Assembly (NCBI GenBank): GCA_963825585.1
Contig: CAWGTX010000006.1
Span: 1,116,001-1,180,000 of the forward strand
DNA from: JAOUGY01 sp963825585
Lineage (GTDB): Bacteria; Actinomycetota; Acidimicrobiia; Spongiisociales; ZC4RG35
Direction of reading: 5' to 3'
Length of the DNA stretch: 64,000 nucleotides
The notes below the pieces were generated by a model. It made no database searches, was not told the DNA's origin, and was given only the letters and a program-made list of their open reading frames with translations. Position numbers and translations under genes: made by a program. Shown here piece by piece: positions 1 through 7,508 of the stretch. Every line of letters begins with the position of its first letter. Within the stretch, counting starts at the first letter, position 1.

Positions 1-2
1 GA

Positions 3-116
3 GCCACCATCGACGAGAACCTCCGCCGGCTCCGCAGCGGCAACCCGGATCTCATCGAGGCGGGAGAGACGATCACACTGCCCGACCCCGCCGGATTCAT
101 CCAGCCAGGAAACTGA
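3..116 (+). CDS. C-terminal fragment of a LysM-type protein (partial, cut by window start)
   Basis: The reading frame is open from the first bases and ends at TGA 114-116. The 37 visible residues contain a stretch ending in GNPDLIEAGETITLP, which resembles the second half of a LysM peptidoglycan-binding repeat (helix, then a Pro/Leu-rich strand). The LysM assignment is by pattern only, since the start and the other domains lie outside the window. Its last 20 bases overlap the 3' end of the convergent yjbQ gene. Confidence 0.5.
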   Translation, partial: ATIDENLRRLRSGNPDLIEAGETITLPDPAGFIQPGN

Positions 117-501
117 GGCGCACCGACCGGACCGGGTTGTCGACGTTGGGGTCGACCAGGGTCACGGCCTGCCACGTCCCCAGAGCCATGACGCCGTCGA
201 ACACCGGGATCGACACGGTCGGCGGTAGGAATGCGGGCAGCACGTGATCGGAACCGTGGCCCGGTGAGCCGTGGCGGTGCAACCATCGATCGTCGCGGGG
301 AAGGACCAGGTCGAGAGCGGCGAGGAGGTCGTGGTCGGAGCCAGCACCCGTCTCGATGATCGCCAGCCCGCAGGTGGCGTGGGGGACGAACACGTTGACG
401 ATCCCATCCCCTCTCCCCCGGCAGAACGAAGCCACGTGGGACGTGATATCGGCGACGGTGCGGACGTTCCCGATCCTGATCTCGATGACGGTGGAATCCA
501 C
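97..501 (-). CDS. yjbQ: YjbQ / UPF0047 family protein
   Basis: This 134-aa protein matches the UPF0047 (YjbQ) family in length and motifs. It has the HATCGLAI segment near residue 42 and the GSDHVLPAFLPPT segment near residue 84, followed by the G-W-Q-x-V/I-x-L-V-D strand at the C-terminus. Members are small trimeric beta-sandwich proteins. Some annotations call them secondary thiamine-phosphate synthase because of weak in vitro activity, but the physiological role is not settled. It lies 9 nt downstream of prs on the same strand, so it is probably cotranscribed with prs and glmU. Its end overlaps the LysM fragment on the other strand by 20 bp. Confidence 0.9.
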   Translation of the reverse strand: MDSTVIEIRIGNVRTVADITSHVASFCRGRGDGIVNVFVPHATCGLAIIETGAGSDHDLLAALDLVLPRDDRWLHRHGSPGHGSDHVLPAFLPPTVSIPVFDGVMALGTWQAVTLVDPNVDNPVRSVRLSFLAG

Positions 502-510
502 GATCGTCGA

Positions 511-1482
511 TCAGACGTTGTCGCCCAGGAAGATCTCGGACACGCTGGAGTCCATGAAGATCGCCTGGAGGGCTTCTGCGACGATCGGGGCGATCGACAA
601 CACCTGCAGCTTGTCGAGCCGGCAGGCGTCCTCACTCACCGGAAGCGTGTTGGTGACGATCACCTCCTCGATCGGGGCGTTCTTCAGCCGATCGACGGCG
701 GGACCGGAGAGAATGGCGTGGGTGGCGGCGATCCGGACGCTGAGTGCCCCCCGATCGCGGATCATCTCGGCGGCATTGGCGACCGTCCCTGCGGTATCGA
801 TCATGTCGTCGACGATCACGACATGCCGGCCCCGTACCTCACCCGAGACATCGAGAGCCTCCGACACGTTGTGGTGATCGGGGTCCCGACGCTTGTAGAC
901 GAACGCCACGCTGCCGTCGAGCCGACGGGCGTACTTCTCGGCCCGTTTCACACCTCCGGCGTCGGGCGACACGATGGCGGTGGGACCGTCGATCTTGGAG
1001 CGCAGGTAGTCGGTGATGATCGGCAGAGCGGTGAGATGGTCGAACGGCTTGGAGATGAAACCCTGAAGCTGGCCGGTGTGCAGATCCACCGACACCAGGC
1101 GGTCGGCGCCGGCGCTCATGAACAGATCGCCGATGAGACGGGCCGTGATCGGCTCCCGCGGCAGGACCTTCTTGTCCTGTCGGGAATAGCCGTAGAACGG
1201 CATGACAGCCGTGATCCGACGGGCCGACGCCCTGTGGAGGGCGTCGATGATCACCAACTGCTCCATGATGGCGTCGTTGATCGGCTGGCAGTGGCTCTGC
1301 ATCACGAAACAGTCGGCACCCCGCACACTCTCGGTGGGCCTCGCATAGATCTCACCGTTCGCAAAGGTGGAGCGCTGGAGATCGCCCAGCCTGACTCCCA
1401 GCAGATCCGCCACGTCTTCGGCGAGCGCCATGTTGGCCCCTCCCGAGAACAACATGAGCCGGTTCCGACTGACGATGTCCAC
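511..1482 (-). CDS. prs: Ribose-phosphate pyrophosphokinase (PRPP synthetase)
   Basis: Converts ribose 5-phosphate and ATP to PRPP and AMP, feeding purine, pyrimidine, histidine, tryptophan and NAD synthesis in the cytosol. The 323-aa length is normal for class I enzymes. Visible motifs are FANGEIYARP near residue 40, the FYGYSRQDKK flexible loop near residue 96, DLHTGQLQGF near residue 133, and the PRPP-binding loop VIVDDMIDTAGT near residue 223. The start is GTG at 1482, and its G is shared with the glmU stop (TAGTG), which fixes the start and indicates translational coupling. The glmU-prs order is conserved in Actinobacteria. Confidence 0.97.
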   Translation of the reverse strand: MDIVSRNRLMLFSGGANMALAEDVADLLGVRLGDLQRSTFANGEIYARPTESVRGADCFVMQSHCQPINDAIMEQLVIIDALHRASARRITAVMPFYGYSRQDKKVLPREPITARLIGDLFMSAGADRLVSVDLHTGQLQGFISKPFDHLTALPIITDYLRSKIDGPTAIVSPDAGGVKRAEKYARRLDGSVAFVYKRRDPDHHNVSEALDVSGEVRGRHVVIVDDMIDTAGTVANAAEMIRDRGALSVRIAATHAILSGPAVDRLKNAPIEEVIVTNTLPVSEDACRLDKLQVLSIAPIVAEALQAIFMDSSVSEIFLGDNV

Positions 1483-2879
1483 TAATGCTCCTTGGTTTCG
1501 CCCTCTGCGTCACGGTAGCGCTCCGCCCTCCGAGCCGCATAGCCCGGAACCGAGCGCTGCTCATTGCGCTCGACCGCCAGCGATCCCGCCTCGACATCCC
1601 GGGTGATGACCGATCCGGCGCCGGTGATCGCACCGTCGCCGACCGTCACCGGGGCGACGAGCATGGTGTCGGATCCGACGAACGCACCCTCACCGATGTG
1701 GGTCTCGTGCTTGGAGTATCCGTCGTAGTTGCAGGTGATGGATCCGGCGCCCACGTTGGCGTTGGCGCCGATCGTGGCGTCGCCCATGTAGGAGAGGTGC
1801 GGGACCTTCGCTCCCTCTCCCAGCGTGGACTTCTTGATCTCCACGAACGATCCCGCCTTGGCCGCCCGTCGCATGACGGTGCCCGGCCTGAGTGTGGTGT
1901 AGGGGCCTACCTCGCACTCGGGTCCGATGTCGGCACCACGCACCACCGAATACCACACCCTGCTCCCCGTCCCGATGTGAGTGTCGAGCGCGAAGACGTC
2001 GGGGCCTACCACCGCTCCGCTCTCGATCACCGTGCTGCCCTCCAGATGGCATCCGGGGTAGATCACCGCTCCCGGAGCGATGGCGACGTCCGCATCGACA
2101 TAGGTGCGTTCGGGGTCGATCAGCGACACACCCTCGTTCATGAGTCTCGAACCGATCCGACCCCGAGCCACCGCGTTCGCCGCCGCCAGCTGCTCGTGGG
2201 TGTTGATACCCGCCACCAGTTCCTCGCCCACCACGAGCGCTTCGACCGGCTCGCCGCGGTTGGCCACCGCACCGACGACATCGGTGACGTACAACTCGGC
2301 TTGGGCGTTGTCCGCCCGTAGACCTGCCAGGTCCGAGACCAACGTGGATCCGTCGAAGATGTACATGCCGGCATTGATCTCGCGCACCCGTCGCTGGGCC
2401 TCGTCGGCATCCTTGTGCTCGACGATCCCGCGAACGACGCCATCCTGCCGGATGATCCTGCCGTATCCGATGGGGTCGGCGAGCTCGGCGGTCAGCATCG
2501 CAGCCCCGCCCCCGGCGCGCCGGTGACGATCGACCAGGTCGGTCAGCACCTCGCCGGTGATGAGCGGCGTATCGCCGGGGAGCACCATCACCGCACTCGA
2601 TCCGATCTCACCGGCATACGCCAACGCGATCTGGGTGGCGTGCCCGGTGCCACGCCGCTCCTCCTGCACGCACCACTCGACACCGTCGGGGAGGGCGGCG
2701 ACGACGGCATCCGCCCCGTGACCGACGACCACGATCACCCGCTCCGGTGCCGTGGCCTGAACGGCATCGATCACCCACTGGACCATGGGGCGGCCTGCCA
2801 CCCGATGGAGCACCTTGGGCAACTCCGACTTCATCCGGGTTCCCTGCCCGGCGGCGAGAACGACAGCGACGTGACTCAT
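1482..2879 (-). CDS. glmU: Bifunctional UDP-N-acetylglucosamine pyrophosphorylase / glucosamine-1-phosphate N-acetyltransferase
   Basis: Makes UDP-GlcNAc for peptidoglycan from glucosamine-1-phosphate. The 465-aa protein has an N-terminal nucleotidyltransferase domain (LAAGQGTRMKSELPKVLH at residues 8-25, GDTPLIT near 103) and a C-terminal left-handed beta-helix acetyltransferase domain with hexapeptide repeats. The acetyl-CoA region NVGAGSITCNYDG lies near residue 375. The frame stays open far upstream (to 3860), but homology begins at MSHVAVVLAAGQG, so ATG 2879 is the start. A few residues upstream (MHQGAP) could be an alternative. It overlaps prs by 1 nt. Confidence 0.96.
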   Translation of the reverse strand: MSHVAVVLAAGQGTRMKSELPKVLHRVAGRPMVQWVIDAVQATAPERVIVVVGHGADAVVAALPDGVEWCVQEERRGTGHATQIALAYAGEIGSSAVMVLPGDTPLITGEVLTDLVDRHRRAGGGAAMLTAELADPIGYGRIIRQDGVVRGIVEHKDADEAQRRVREINAGMYIFDGSTLVSDLAGLRADNAQAELYVTDVVGAVANRGEPVEALVVGEELVAGINTHEQLAAANAVARGRIGSRLMNEGVSLIDPERTYVDADVAIAPGAVIYPGCHLEGSTVIESGAVVGPDVFALDTHIGTGSRVWYSVVRGADIGPECEVGPYTTLRPGTVMRRAAKAGSFVEIKKSTLGEGAKVPHLSYMGDATIGANANVGAGSITCNYDGYSKHETHIGEGAFVGSDTMLVAPVTVGDGAITGAGSVITRDVEAGSLAVERNEQRSVPGYAARRAERYRDAEGETKEH

Positions 2880-2989
2880 GGGTGCTCCCTGGTGCATGGC
2901 CCCGGTCGGGCGTGATGTATCCGCGTTCCGTTGTGACGCGCTCTCGGATGACCCGATGACGACCCCGAGGCGAACCCCGGGGTCTCGTG

Positions 2990-3061
2990 CTGGGGGGACA
3001 GGGCTCGAACCCGTACTGACGGAACCAAAATCCGTCGTGCTGCCAGTTACACCACCCCCCA
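2990..3061 (-). tRNA. tRNA-Gln (anticodon TTG)
   Basis: Read on the minus strand, a 72-nt cloverleaf is visible. The acceptor stem TGGGGGG pairs with CCCCCCA and the discriminator base is G, as expected for glutamine. The D arm is GTGTAACTGGCAGCAC. The anticodon stem CGGAT/GTCCG-type region carries loop TTTTGGT with anticodon TTG, and the T arm contains GGTTCGAGCC. The 3' CCA is not encoded. It sits between glmU and ispE on the same strand. Confidence 0.93.
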
Positions 3062-3129
3062 TAGGTGGTTCGGACAGCTTAGCTACCAGGCGAAACGCGT
3101 CTCTTCCCGGTTTCTCGGGGAGACCATAC

Positions 3130-3464
3130 TTCCCGTCGGTTGCAGACGGGGTGGTCATGAGCGACAACGACGGGCCCGCCATTCCAAGCGAGTTCCACGA
3201 GACCATCTTCACCCCGTACGGGCGGGCGACCTTCGACCCCCGACGAACCGATTCCATCGGACTGGGCCTGACGGTGAGCCGCCAGCTGGCCCGGCTGATG
3301 GACGGCTCATCCGCTACCGACACGATCGGGAAGGCAGCACCTTCGAGGTGATCCTGGCCCTCTCGGTGAGCCAGCCGGAGAACGGGGGCCTGCCGATGAA
3401 CGCGGTGTGCACACCCAGCGTCAATGGCCGGCCGGGAGATCGGGTGGTCAATCCAGTCGTGTGA
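3130..3464 (+). pseudogene. Remnant of a sensor histidine kinase ATPase domain (5'-truncated, one frameshift)
   Basis: One frame reads SDNDGPAIPSEF (a degraded N-G-P-G-I-P box) and continues to GLGLTVSRQLARLMDG, the G2 box of HATPase_c domains. At about 3306 the match jumps to another frame, which continues IRYRHDREGSTFEVILAL, the normal C-terminal strand of such kinases. Inserting one base restores D-G-S-I-R-Y, so a 1-nt deletion is the simplest explanation. No dimerisation domain, sensor domain or N box precedes it; the sequence just upstream is the tRNA-Gln region. The tail runs into ispE on the opposite strand and ends at TGA 3462-3464. This is a decayed gene end, not a functional protein. 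Confidence 0.7.
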
Positions 3465-4293
3465 CGCCATCAGGTGACATCGTCGTCGCCACGGTGCAAC
3501 GCGCCTCGGACGGTGCCTCGGCCACCGCCGATTCCGCCTCGTCCTCATCGGCGAACCAGCCGAACATACTCGGCCCGCTTCCGGACAGGGACACGGGACG
3601 CCCCCACATCTCCGACAGGTCACGGATCCAGTCCCCCAGCTCCGGTCGTAGATCGACGGCGGCGGGGGTGAGATCGTTCCTGATGGGTCCCAGACTCCGC
3701 AACGCCGGCGGCAGCCGCCGACCTGAGATCTCCTCGCCTTCCGGGCCGCCGAGGCGATCCCAGCGGCCGTACACGTCGGGCGTCGGGAGTTCGAAGGGTG
3801 GCACCACGACCGCAACGGCGAACCCCTCCAACCGATCGAGGCGGGTGATGCGCTCGCCATAGCCCTCCATCCAGGCGGTGCCGCCCGTCAGGAAGAAGGC
3901 GACATCGGCACCCACCTTCGGCGCGGCATCGACGACGATCTCCTCGCGAAGCCGGCACAGCTCCTGCATCGCCCGGAGGGCGGCGGCGGCATCGGAGCTT
4001 CCGCCGCCCAGACCGGCCGCGGTCGGCGTGCGCTTGGTCAACCGGATCGCAAGCCGTGGACGTTTCCCCCCGACTGTCGAGATGGCCTTCCACACGAGAT
4101 TCGACCCGTCGGTGGGGAGGTCCGCCCCCACCACCTCCAACCGGTCCTCGTCCTCCGAGTCGAACTCCAGGGTGTCGCCCCACTCCAGAGCCTGCGTCAA
4201 CGACCTCAGGGGGTGGTAGCCCCGGGTGTCGGCCGGCTTGAGCAGGAGCGAGAAGTTGATCTTGGCGGGAGCGAAGTAGGTGAGCTCAGCCAC
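3448..4293 (-). CDS. ispE: 4-diphosphocytidyl-2-C-methyl-D-erythritol kinase
   Basis: GHMP-family kinase of the MEP isoprenoid pathway that phosphorylates CDP-methylerythritol. The 281-aa protein starts FAPAKINFSLLL (substrate-binding lysine in A-K-I-N). It carries the ATP-binding glycine-rich loop PTAAGLGGGSSDAAAAL near residue 91 and the C-terminal SGSGPSMFG motif near residue 237. GTG 4293 is the start, because it lies directly before the conserved AELTYFAPAKIN. The upstream rsmA gene ends inside its first codons (8-nt overlap), so rsmA and ispE are translationally coupled. Confidence 0.96.
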   Translation of the reverse strand: MAELTYFAPAKINFSLLLKPADTRGYHPLRSLTQALEWGDTLEFDSEDEDRLEVVGADLPTDGSNLVWKAISTVGGKRPRLAIRLTKRTPTAAGLGGGSSDAAAALRAMQELCRLREEIVVDAAPKVGADVAFFLTGGTAWMEGYGERITRLDRLEGFAVAVVVPPFELPTPDVYGRWDRLGGPEGEEISGRRLPPALRSLGPIRNDLTPAAVDLRPELGDWIRDLSEMWGRPVSLSGSGPSMFGWFADEDEAESAVAEAPSEARCTVATTMSPDGVTRLD

Positions 4294-5101
4294 GCCAGGC
4301 CCTCGCCAGTCGCAGGTAGTCGACCGGGGTCAGCTCTTCGGCCCGGGAGGACGGATCGATGCCCGCCGAACCGAGCAGCTGTTCTGCGTCAGGCACCAGA
4401 CCAACCAGCGAACGGCGCAACATCTTCCGACGCTGCCCGAAACCGGCGGCAGCGAGCTCGATCGCCGCTTCGGCCTCGGGGCCGGCAGGGATGCGGTCGA
4501 GAACCACCACCGCCGAACCCACCTGGGGTGGGGGAACGAAGACCTGTGGAGGGACCGTGAACGCCACTCGCACGCGACCGTGGATCTGGGCCACGACCGA
4601 CGGGAGGCCGTATTCCTTGCCGCCCGGTTGGGCGGCGAGCCTTCGGGCCACCTCGAGCTGGACCATGATCACCATCTTCCTGACCTTGGGAACGTGACGG
4701 GCGACGTCGAGCAGCAATGGTGTGCCGACGTTGTAGGGCAGGTTCGCGACCATCACCCAGTCGTCGCCTTCGAGCTCCTCGGAGAGGTCGATGCGGGTGG
4801 CGTCGACGAAGCGCACGTCCGCCCGCGGGTACGGAGCCATCACCTCGGCGAGGAGGCTCCTGAGTCCCCCATCGACCTCGAAAGCAACCACCGTGGCGCC
4901 CGATGCCGCCAGCGCAACCGTGAGCGTTCCGGTACCGGGGCCGATCTCGACGACGTGGTCCGACGACCCGATGCCGGCGGTGGCGACGATCTTGGCGGTG
5001 ATGTTCGGATCGGCCAGGAAATGCTGCCCGAGGGCCTTGCGTGGCGAAACGCCATGACGCTCCAGGAGCTGGCGGACCTCGGTCCGGCTCTGGGCACTCA
5101 T
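4286..5101 (-). CDS. rsmA: 16S rRNA (adenine1518/1519-N6) dimethyltransferase
   Basis: KsgA-type methyltransferase that dimethylates two adjacent adenines in the 3' terminal hairpin of 16S rRNA during 30S assembly. The protein is 271 aa. SAM-binding motif I is VVEIGPGTGTLTVALA near residue 43, and the catalytic motif IV is NLPYNVGTPLL near residue 119. The N-terminal KALGQHFLADPNI is diagnostic. The open frame extends to 5428, but ATG 5101, overlapping the tatD stop as ATGA, fits the family start. The usual actinobacterial neighbour rpfB is absent between tatD and rsmA. Confidence 0.96.
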   Translation of the reverse strand: MSAQSRTEVRQLLERHGVSPRKALGQHFLADPNITAKIVATAGIGSSDHVVEIGPGTGTLTVALAASGATVVAFEVDGGLRSLLAEVMAPYPRADVRFVDATRIDLSEELEGDDWVMVANLPYNVGTPLLLDVARHVPKVRKMVIMVQLEVARRLAAQPGGKEYGLPSVVAQIHGRVRVAFTVPPQVFVPPPQVGSAVVVLDRIPAGPEAEAAIELAAAGFGQRRKMLRRSLVGLVPDAEQLLGSAGIDPSSRAEELTPVDYLRLARAWRG

Positions 5102-5856
5102 GGCGAACCCGGGGCGCCGAACACGGCCACGGCCCGGGCTGTCGTCGAAGCCGCCACCGCTTCCACATCCATCCCCCACACACCGGCGAGTGCGGCGCCG
5201 ACCAATGCCACCCAGGCCGGCTCGTTCTGCTCGAACCGATGCGGCGGCGGCGCCAGGTACGGGGTGTCGGTTTCGACCATCGCCCGACCTGGTGGTATCT
5301 GGGCCGCGCCCAGTCTGACCGTGTCGCCCGTTTCGAATGCGATGGGGCCTGCGAACGAGAACGTGACTCCCAGCTCCACGAACCTCTTCGTCCACTTCGG
5401 ACCACCCGTCCAGCAGTGGAGGACGCACAGGTCACCGGCCCCCGACGACCCGATCATCTCATGGACATCGGCAAAGGCGTCCCGACAGTGGACGATGACG
5501 GGAAGCCGGCGCTCGAGTGCCAGATCGAGGTGTGCCTGGAACGACCGGCGCTGCGCGTCCGGTGGGGCCAGGTTGCGGTAGTAGTCCAGCCCGGTTTCGC
5601 CGATCGCCCTGGCACGATCCATCAGCTCGACCAGTGCCGGCCACTGATCGTCGAAGGACTCGGCATCATGGGGGTGGAGCCCGGCCGAGGCGATCAACCG
5701 GGCGGGATGGGTCTCTGCCAGGGCGATCGCCGCCGCCGACGATGTCGCATCCACGCCGGGAACCATCATCCAGTCGACCGATCCGGCGCGGCTCATCAAC
5801 TCCTCCGGGACGCGCCCGTCGAGCTGGAGATGGCAGTGCGTGTCGACCCAACCCAT
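5098..5856 (-). CDS. tatD: TatD family metal-dependent deoxyribonuclease
   Basis: TIM-barrel metal-dependent hydrolase of the TatD DNase family, with proposed roles in DNA repair or quality control. The 252-aa protein has the N-terminal metal motif DTHCHL at residues 5-10, GETGLDYYRN near residue 92, VIVHCRDA near residue 119, HCWTGG near residue 145 and the catalytic aspartate region VETDTPYLAPPPHR near residue 194. All expected metal ligands are present. It is the first gene of the overlapping unit tatD-rsmA-ispE and lies divergent from the AbrB-like regulator, with 95 bp between starts. Confidence 0.92.
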   Translation of the reverse strand: MGWVDTHCHLQLDGRVPEELMSRAGSVDWMMVPGVDATSSAAAIALAETHPARLIASAGLHPHDAESFDDQWPALVELMDRARAIGETGLDYYRNLAPPDAQRRSFQAHLDLALERRLPVIVHCRDAFADVHEMIGSSGAGDLCVLHCWTGGPKWTKRFVELGVTFSFAGPIAFETGDTVRLGAAQIPPGRAMVETDTPYLAPPPHRFEQNEPAWVALVGAALAGVWGMDVEAVAASTTARAVAVFGAPGSP

Positions 5857-5951
5857 GCGGCCGTCAATGTAGGCGCGCTGGCCGACACGTCGGAACGTCG
5901 AGGGTTAAGGTGACCGGAGGGTGCCACCCGCGGAGAGAAGGGTGTCGAGAC

Positions 5952-6191
5952 ATGGAATCGGGCATCGCACGGAAGATCGACGATCTCGGAAGAATCGTCA
6001 TCCCGGCAGAGACGCGCCGCATGTTCAACATTCGCGAGGGTGACCAACTGTCCATCTCGATCGAGGGATCGAGCATCGTGCTCAAGAAGATGGAAGGCAC
6101 CTGCATCTTCTGTGGCGAAGGCGACCACGTGATGGCTTTCATGGGCAAGGGGATCTGTACGACCTGCAGAAACCAGCTGGCGTTGAGCTGA
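5952..6191 (+). CDS. AbrB/SpoVT-domain transcriptional regulator with C-terminal zinc ribbon
   Basis: This 79-aa protein has an N-terminal swapped-hairpin AbrB domain (GIARKIDDLGRIVIPAETRR, residues 4-23), which binds DNA as a dimer. A short C-terminal segment with two CxxC pairs (CIFC near residue 50, CTTC near residue 69) probably binds zinc. ATG 5952 follows an AGAGAAGGG ribosome site and begins exactly where AbrB proteins begin, although the frame is open from 5517. There is no toxin gene next to it, so it is more likely a stand-alone transition-state type regulator than an antitoxin. Its targets are unknown. Confidence 0.88.
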   Translation: MESGIARKIDDLGRIVIPAETRRMFNIREGDQLSISIEGSSIVLKKMEGTCIFCGEGDHVMAFMGKGICTTCRNQLALS

Positions 6192-6205
6192 TCGGGAGCC
6201 CGGTT

Positions 6206-7027
6206 TCACGGCTCCAGCAGCGCCTCGTAGATCGCCCGCCGGCCCGCCCCAGTTTCCGCTGCAGCCTGTCGGGCTGCAGCCGATGCCGACAGCCCCTCCT
6301 CCACCAGCCGACGGGCTAGCTCGACACCGGCTCCGTGATCGGGCTCGGGTGGGGTCGCACCGGCCAACACCAGCGTGAACTCCCCCCGTGGGGCACGTTC
6401 GGTCCACTCCTCTAGCGCCCGTGCCAGCGACATCCACACGATCTCCTCGTGGAGCTTGGTGAGTTCCCTGACCACGCACAACCGCCGGGCCGGACCGAGC
6501 GTCGTCGCCAGATCCTCCAGGTCCTCAACCAGCCGGTGCGGAGCGCTGAACAGCACGATGGTTCGCAGTTCGGCGGCGAGTTCGGACAGCCGGGCCGCAC
6601 GGTCCTTGACCTTCTTCGGAAGAAACCCCTCGAACACGAATCGGTCACCGGTGAAGCCCGAAACCGCCACCGCACCGGTCACTGCGCTCGGACCCGGAAT
6701 GATCGAGACGACCGCCCCCACCTCCTGGGCGACGGTCACCGCATGGGCACCGGGATCGCTCACCACGGGGGTGCCGGCATCGGTGATCAGCGCCACCGTG
6801 GCACCCGCTGCCAGCCGCTGGGTCAGCTCATCCTCACGCTGGCGTTCGTTCCCTGCGAAGTAGCTGCGGACCGGTGTGGCGACTCCCAGCGACCGCAACA
6901 GGGTCCCGGCGCGCCGGGTGTCCTCGGCGAACACGACGTCGGCCGACGCCAACGCGTGCCGGAGTCGGTCGGAGACGTCGCCCAGGTTGCCGATCGGAGT
7001 TGAACAGAGAACGAGCGTGCCGGCCAC
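6206..7027 (-). CDS. rsmI: 16S rRNA (cytidine1402-2'-O)-methyltransferase
   Basis: RsmI adds the 2'-O-methyl group at C1402 in the 30S P site. The 273-aa protein shows the tetrapyrrole-methylase fold: CSTPIGNLGDVSDR at residues 8-21, FAEDTRRAG near 33, the TDAGTPVVSDPG SAM loop near 82, and IPGPSAV near 110. A short helical C-terminal domain (GLSASAARQAAAETG region) is also typical. It converges on the AbrB-like gene with a 14-bp gap, and no clear terminator is visible in that space. Confidence 0.95.
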   Translation of the reverse strand: MAGTLVLCSTPIGNLGDVSDRLRHALASADVVFAEDTRRAGTLLRSLGVATPVRSYFAGNERQREDELTQRLAAGATVALITDAGTPVVSDPGAHAVTVAQEVGAVVSIIPGPSAVTGAVAVSGFTGDRFVFEGFLPKKVKDRAARLSELAAELRTIVLFSAPHRLVEDLEDLATTLGPARRLCVVRELTKLHEEIVWMSLARALEEWTERAPRGEFTLVLAGATPPEPDHGAGVELARRLVEEGLSASAAARQAAAETGAGRRAIYEALLEP

Positions 7028-7036
7028 GACGCCACC

Positions 7037-7393
7037 TTAGAGAGCGCTGATCGACAGCTTCTCCCCGAGCGACGGGCCGGGGTCGTCGAGGGGTGTCTCC
7101 AACACGAACGCCGCCCGACGGAACCACACCACCCTGTTCGGCTCGAGGATCGTCACGGTCAGCACCACCAGGTCGGCGTCGAGAGCCACCAGACGCAACC
7201 GATGGCGCATCCCGAATCCGTGGACCGAGCGAGTCACGAACAGCATCGACCGGCCCCCGGCTTCGGGCCGAAGCCCCCTCCAGCGCTGCCAGAACGACTG
7301 GGGTCGCATGATCGAGCCGGACCGCCAGCCCGGGCACTCCAGCACGACCTCGACGGGGGGCCGGGTCGGGATCGGAACTCGATTCATCCGCAT
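7037..7393 (-). CDS. DUF192-like small protein
   Basis: A 118-aa protein with a central segment SMLFVTRSVHGFGMRHRL, followed by a strand ending TILEPNRVVWFRRAAFVLETP. This arrangement (a marker 'H-x-F-G-M' motif, then a valine-rich strand and a conserved R-x-V) resembles DUF192 proteins, which are often small and exported. No signal peptide is evident with the chosen start. ATG 7393 is the first of two nearby ATGs (7393, 7387); the upstream part of the open frame does not look coding. It ends 9 bp upstream of the rsmI start, so it may be cotranscribed with rsmI. Confidence 0.55.
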   Translation of the reverse strand: MRMNRVPIPTRPPVEVVLECPGWRSGSIMRPQSFWQRWRGLRPEAGGRSMLFVTRSVHGFGMRHRLRLVALDADLVVLTVTILEPNRVVWFRRAAFVLETPLDDPGPSLGEKLSISAL

Positions 7394-7508
7394 CTGGGCC
7401 CTACATACCGAAGACCGTGCCCGGTACCAAGGGGGTTGCGTCAGCCCACGATCGAAGCGGTCGGACTCTTCGACAGATCCGACTGGTAGAAGGTGGATCC
7501 CAACGAGC

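Noticed and set aside
3400..3420. GTGTGCACACCC as a fourth copy of the 41-bp palindrome
   Set aside because: It is a short perfect palindrome without the 25-bp spacer and inner stem of the other copies.
2880..3860. 792-aa N-terminally extended GlmU
   Set aside because: The extra frame runs across tRNA-Gln and ispE and has no coding character; GlmU homology starts at 2879.
5952..6191. Antitoxin of an AbrB-type toxin-antitoxin pair
   Set aside because: No toxin-like gene lies on either side; neighbours are tatD and rsmI.
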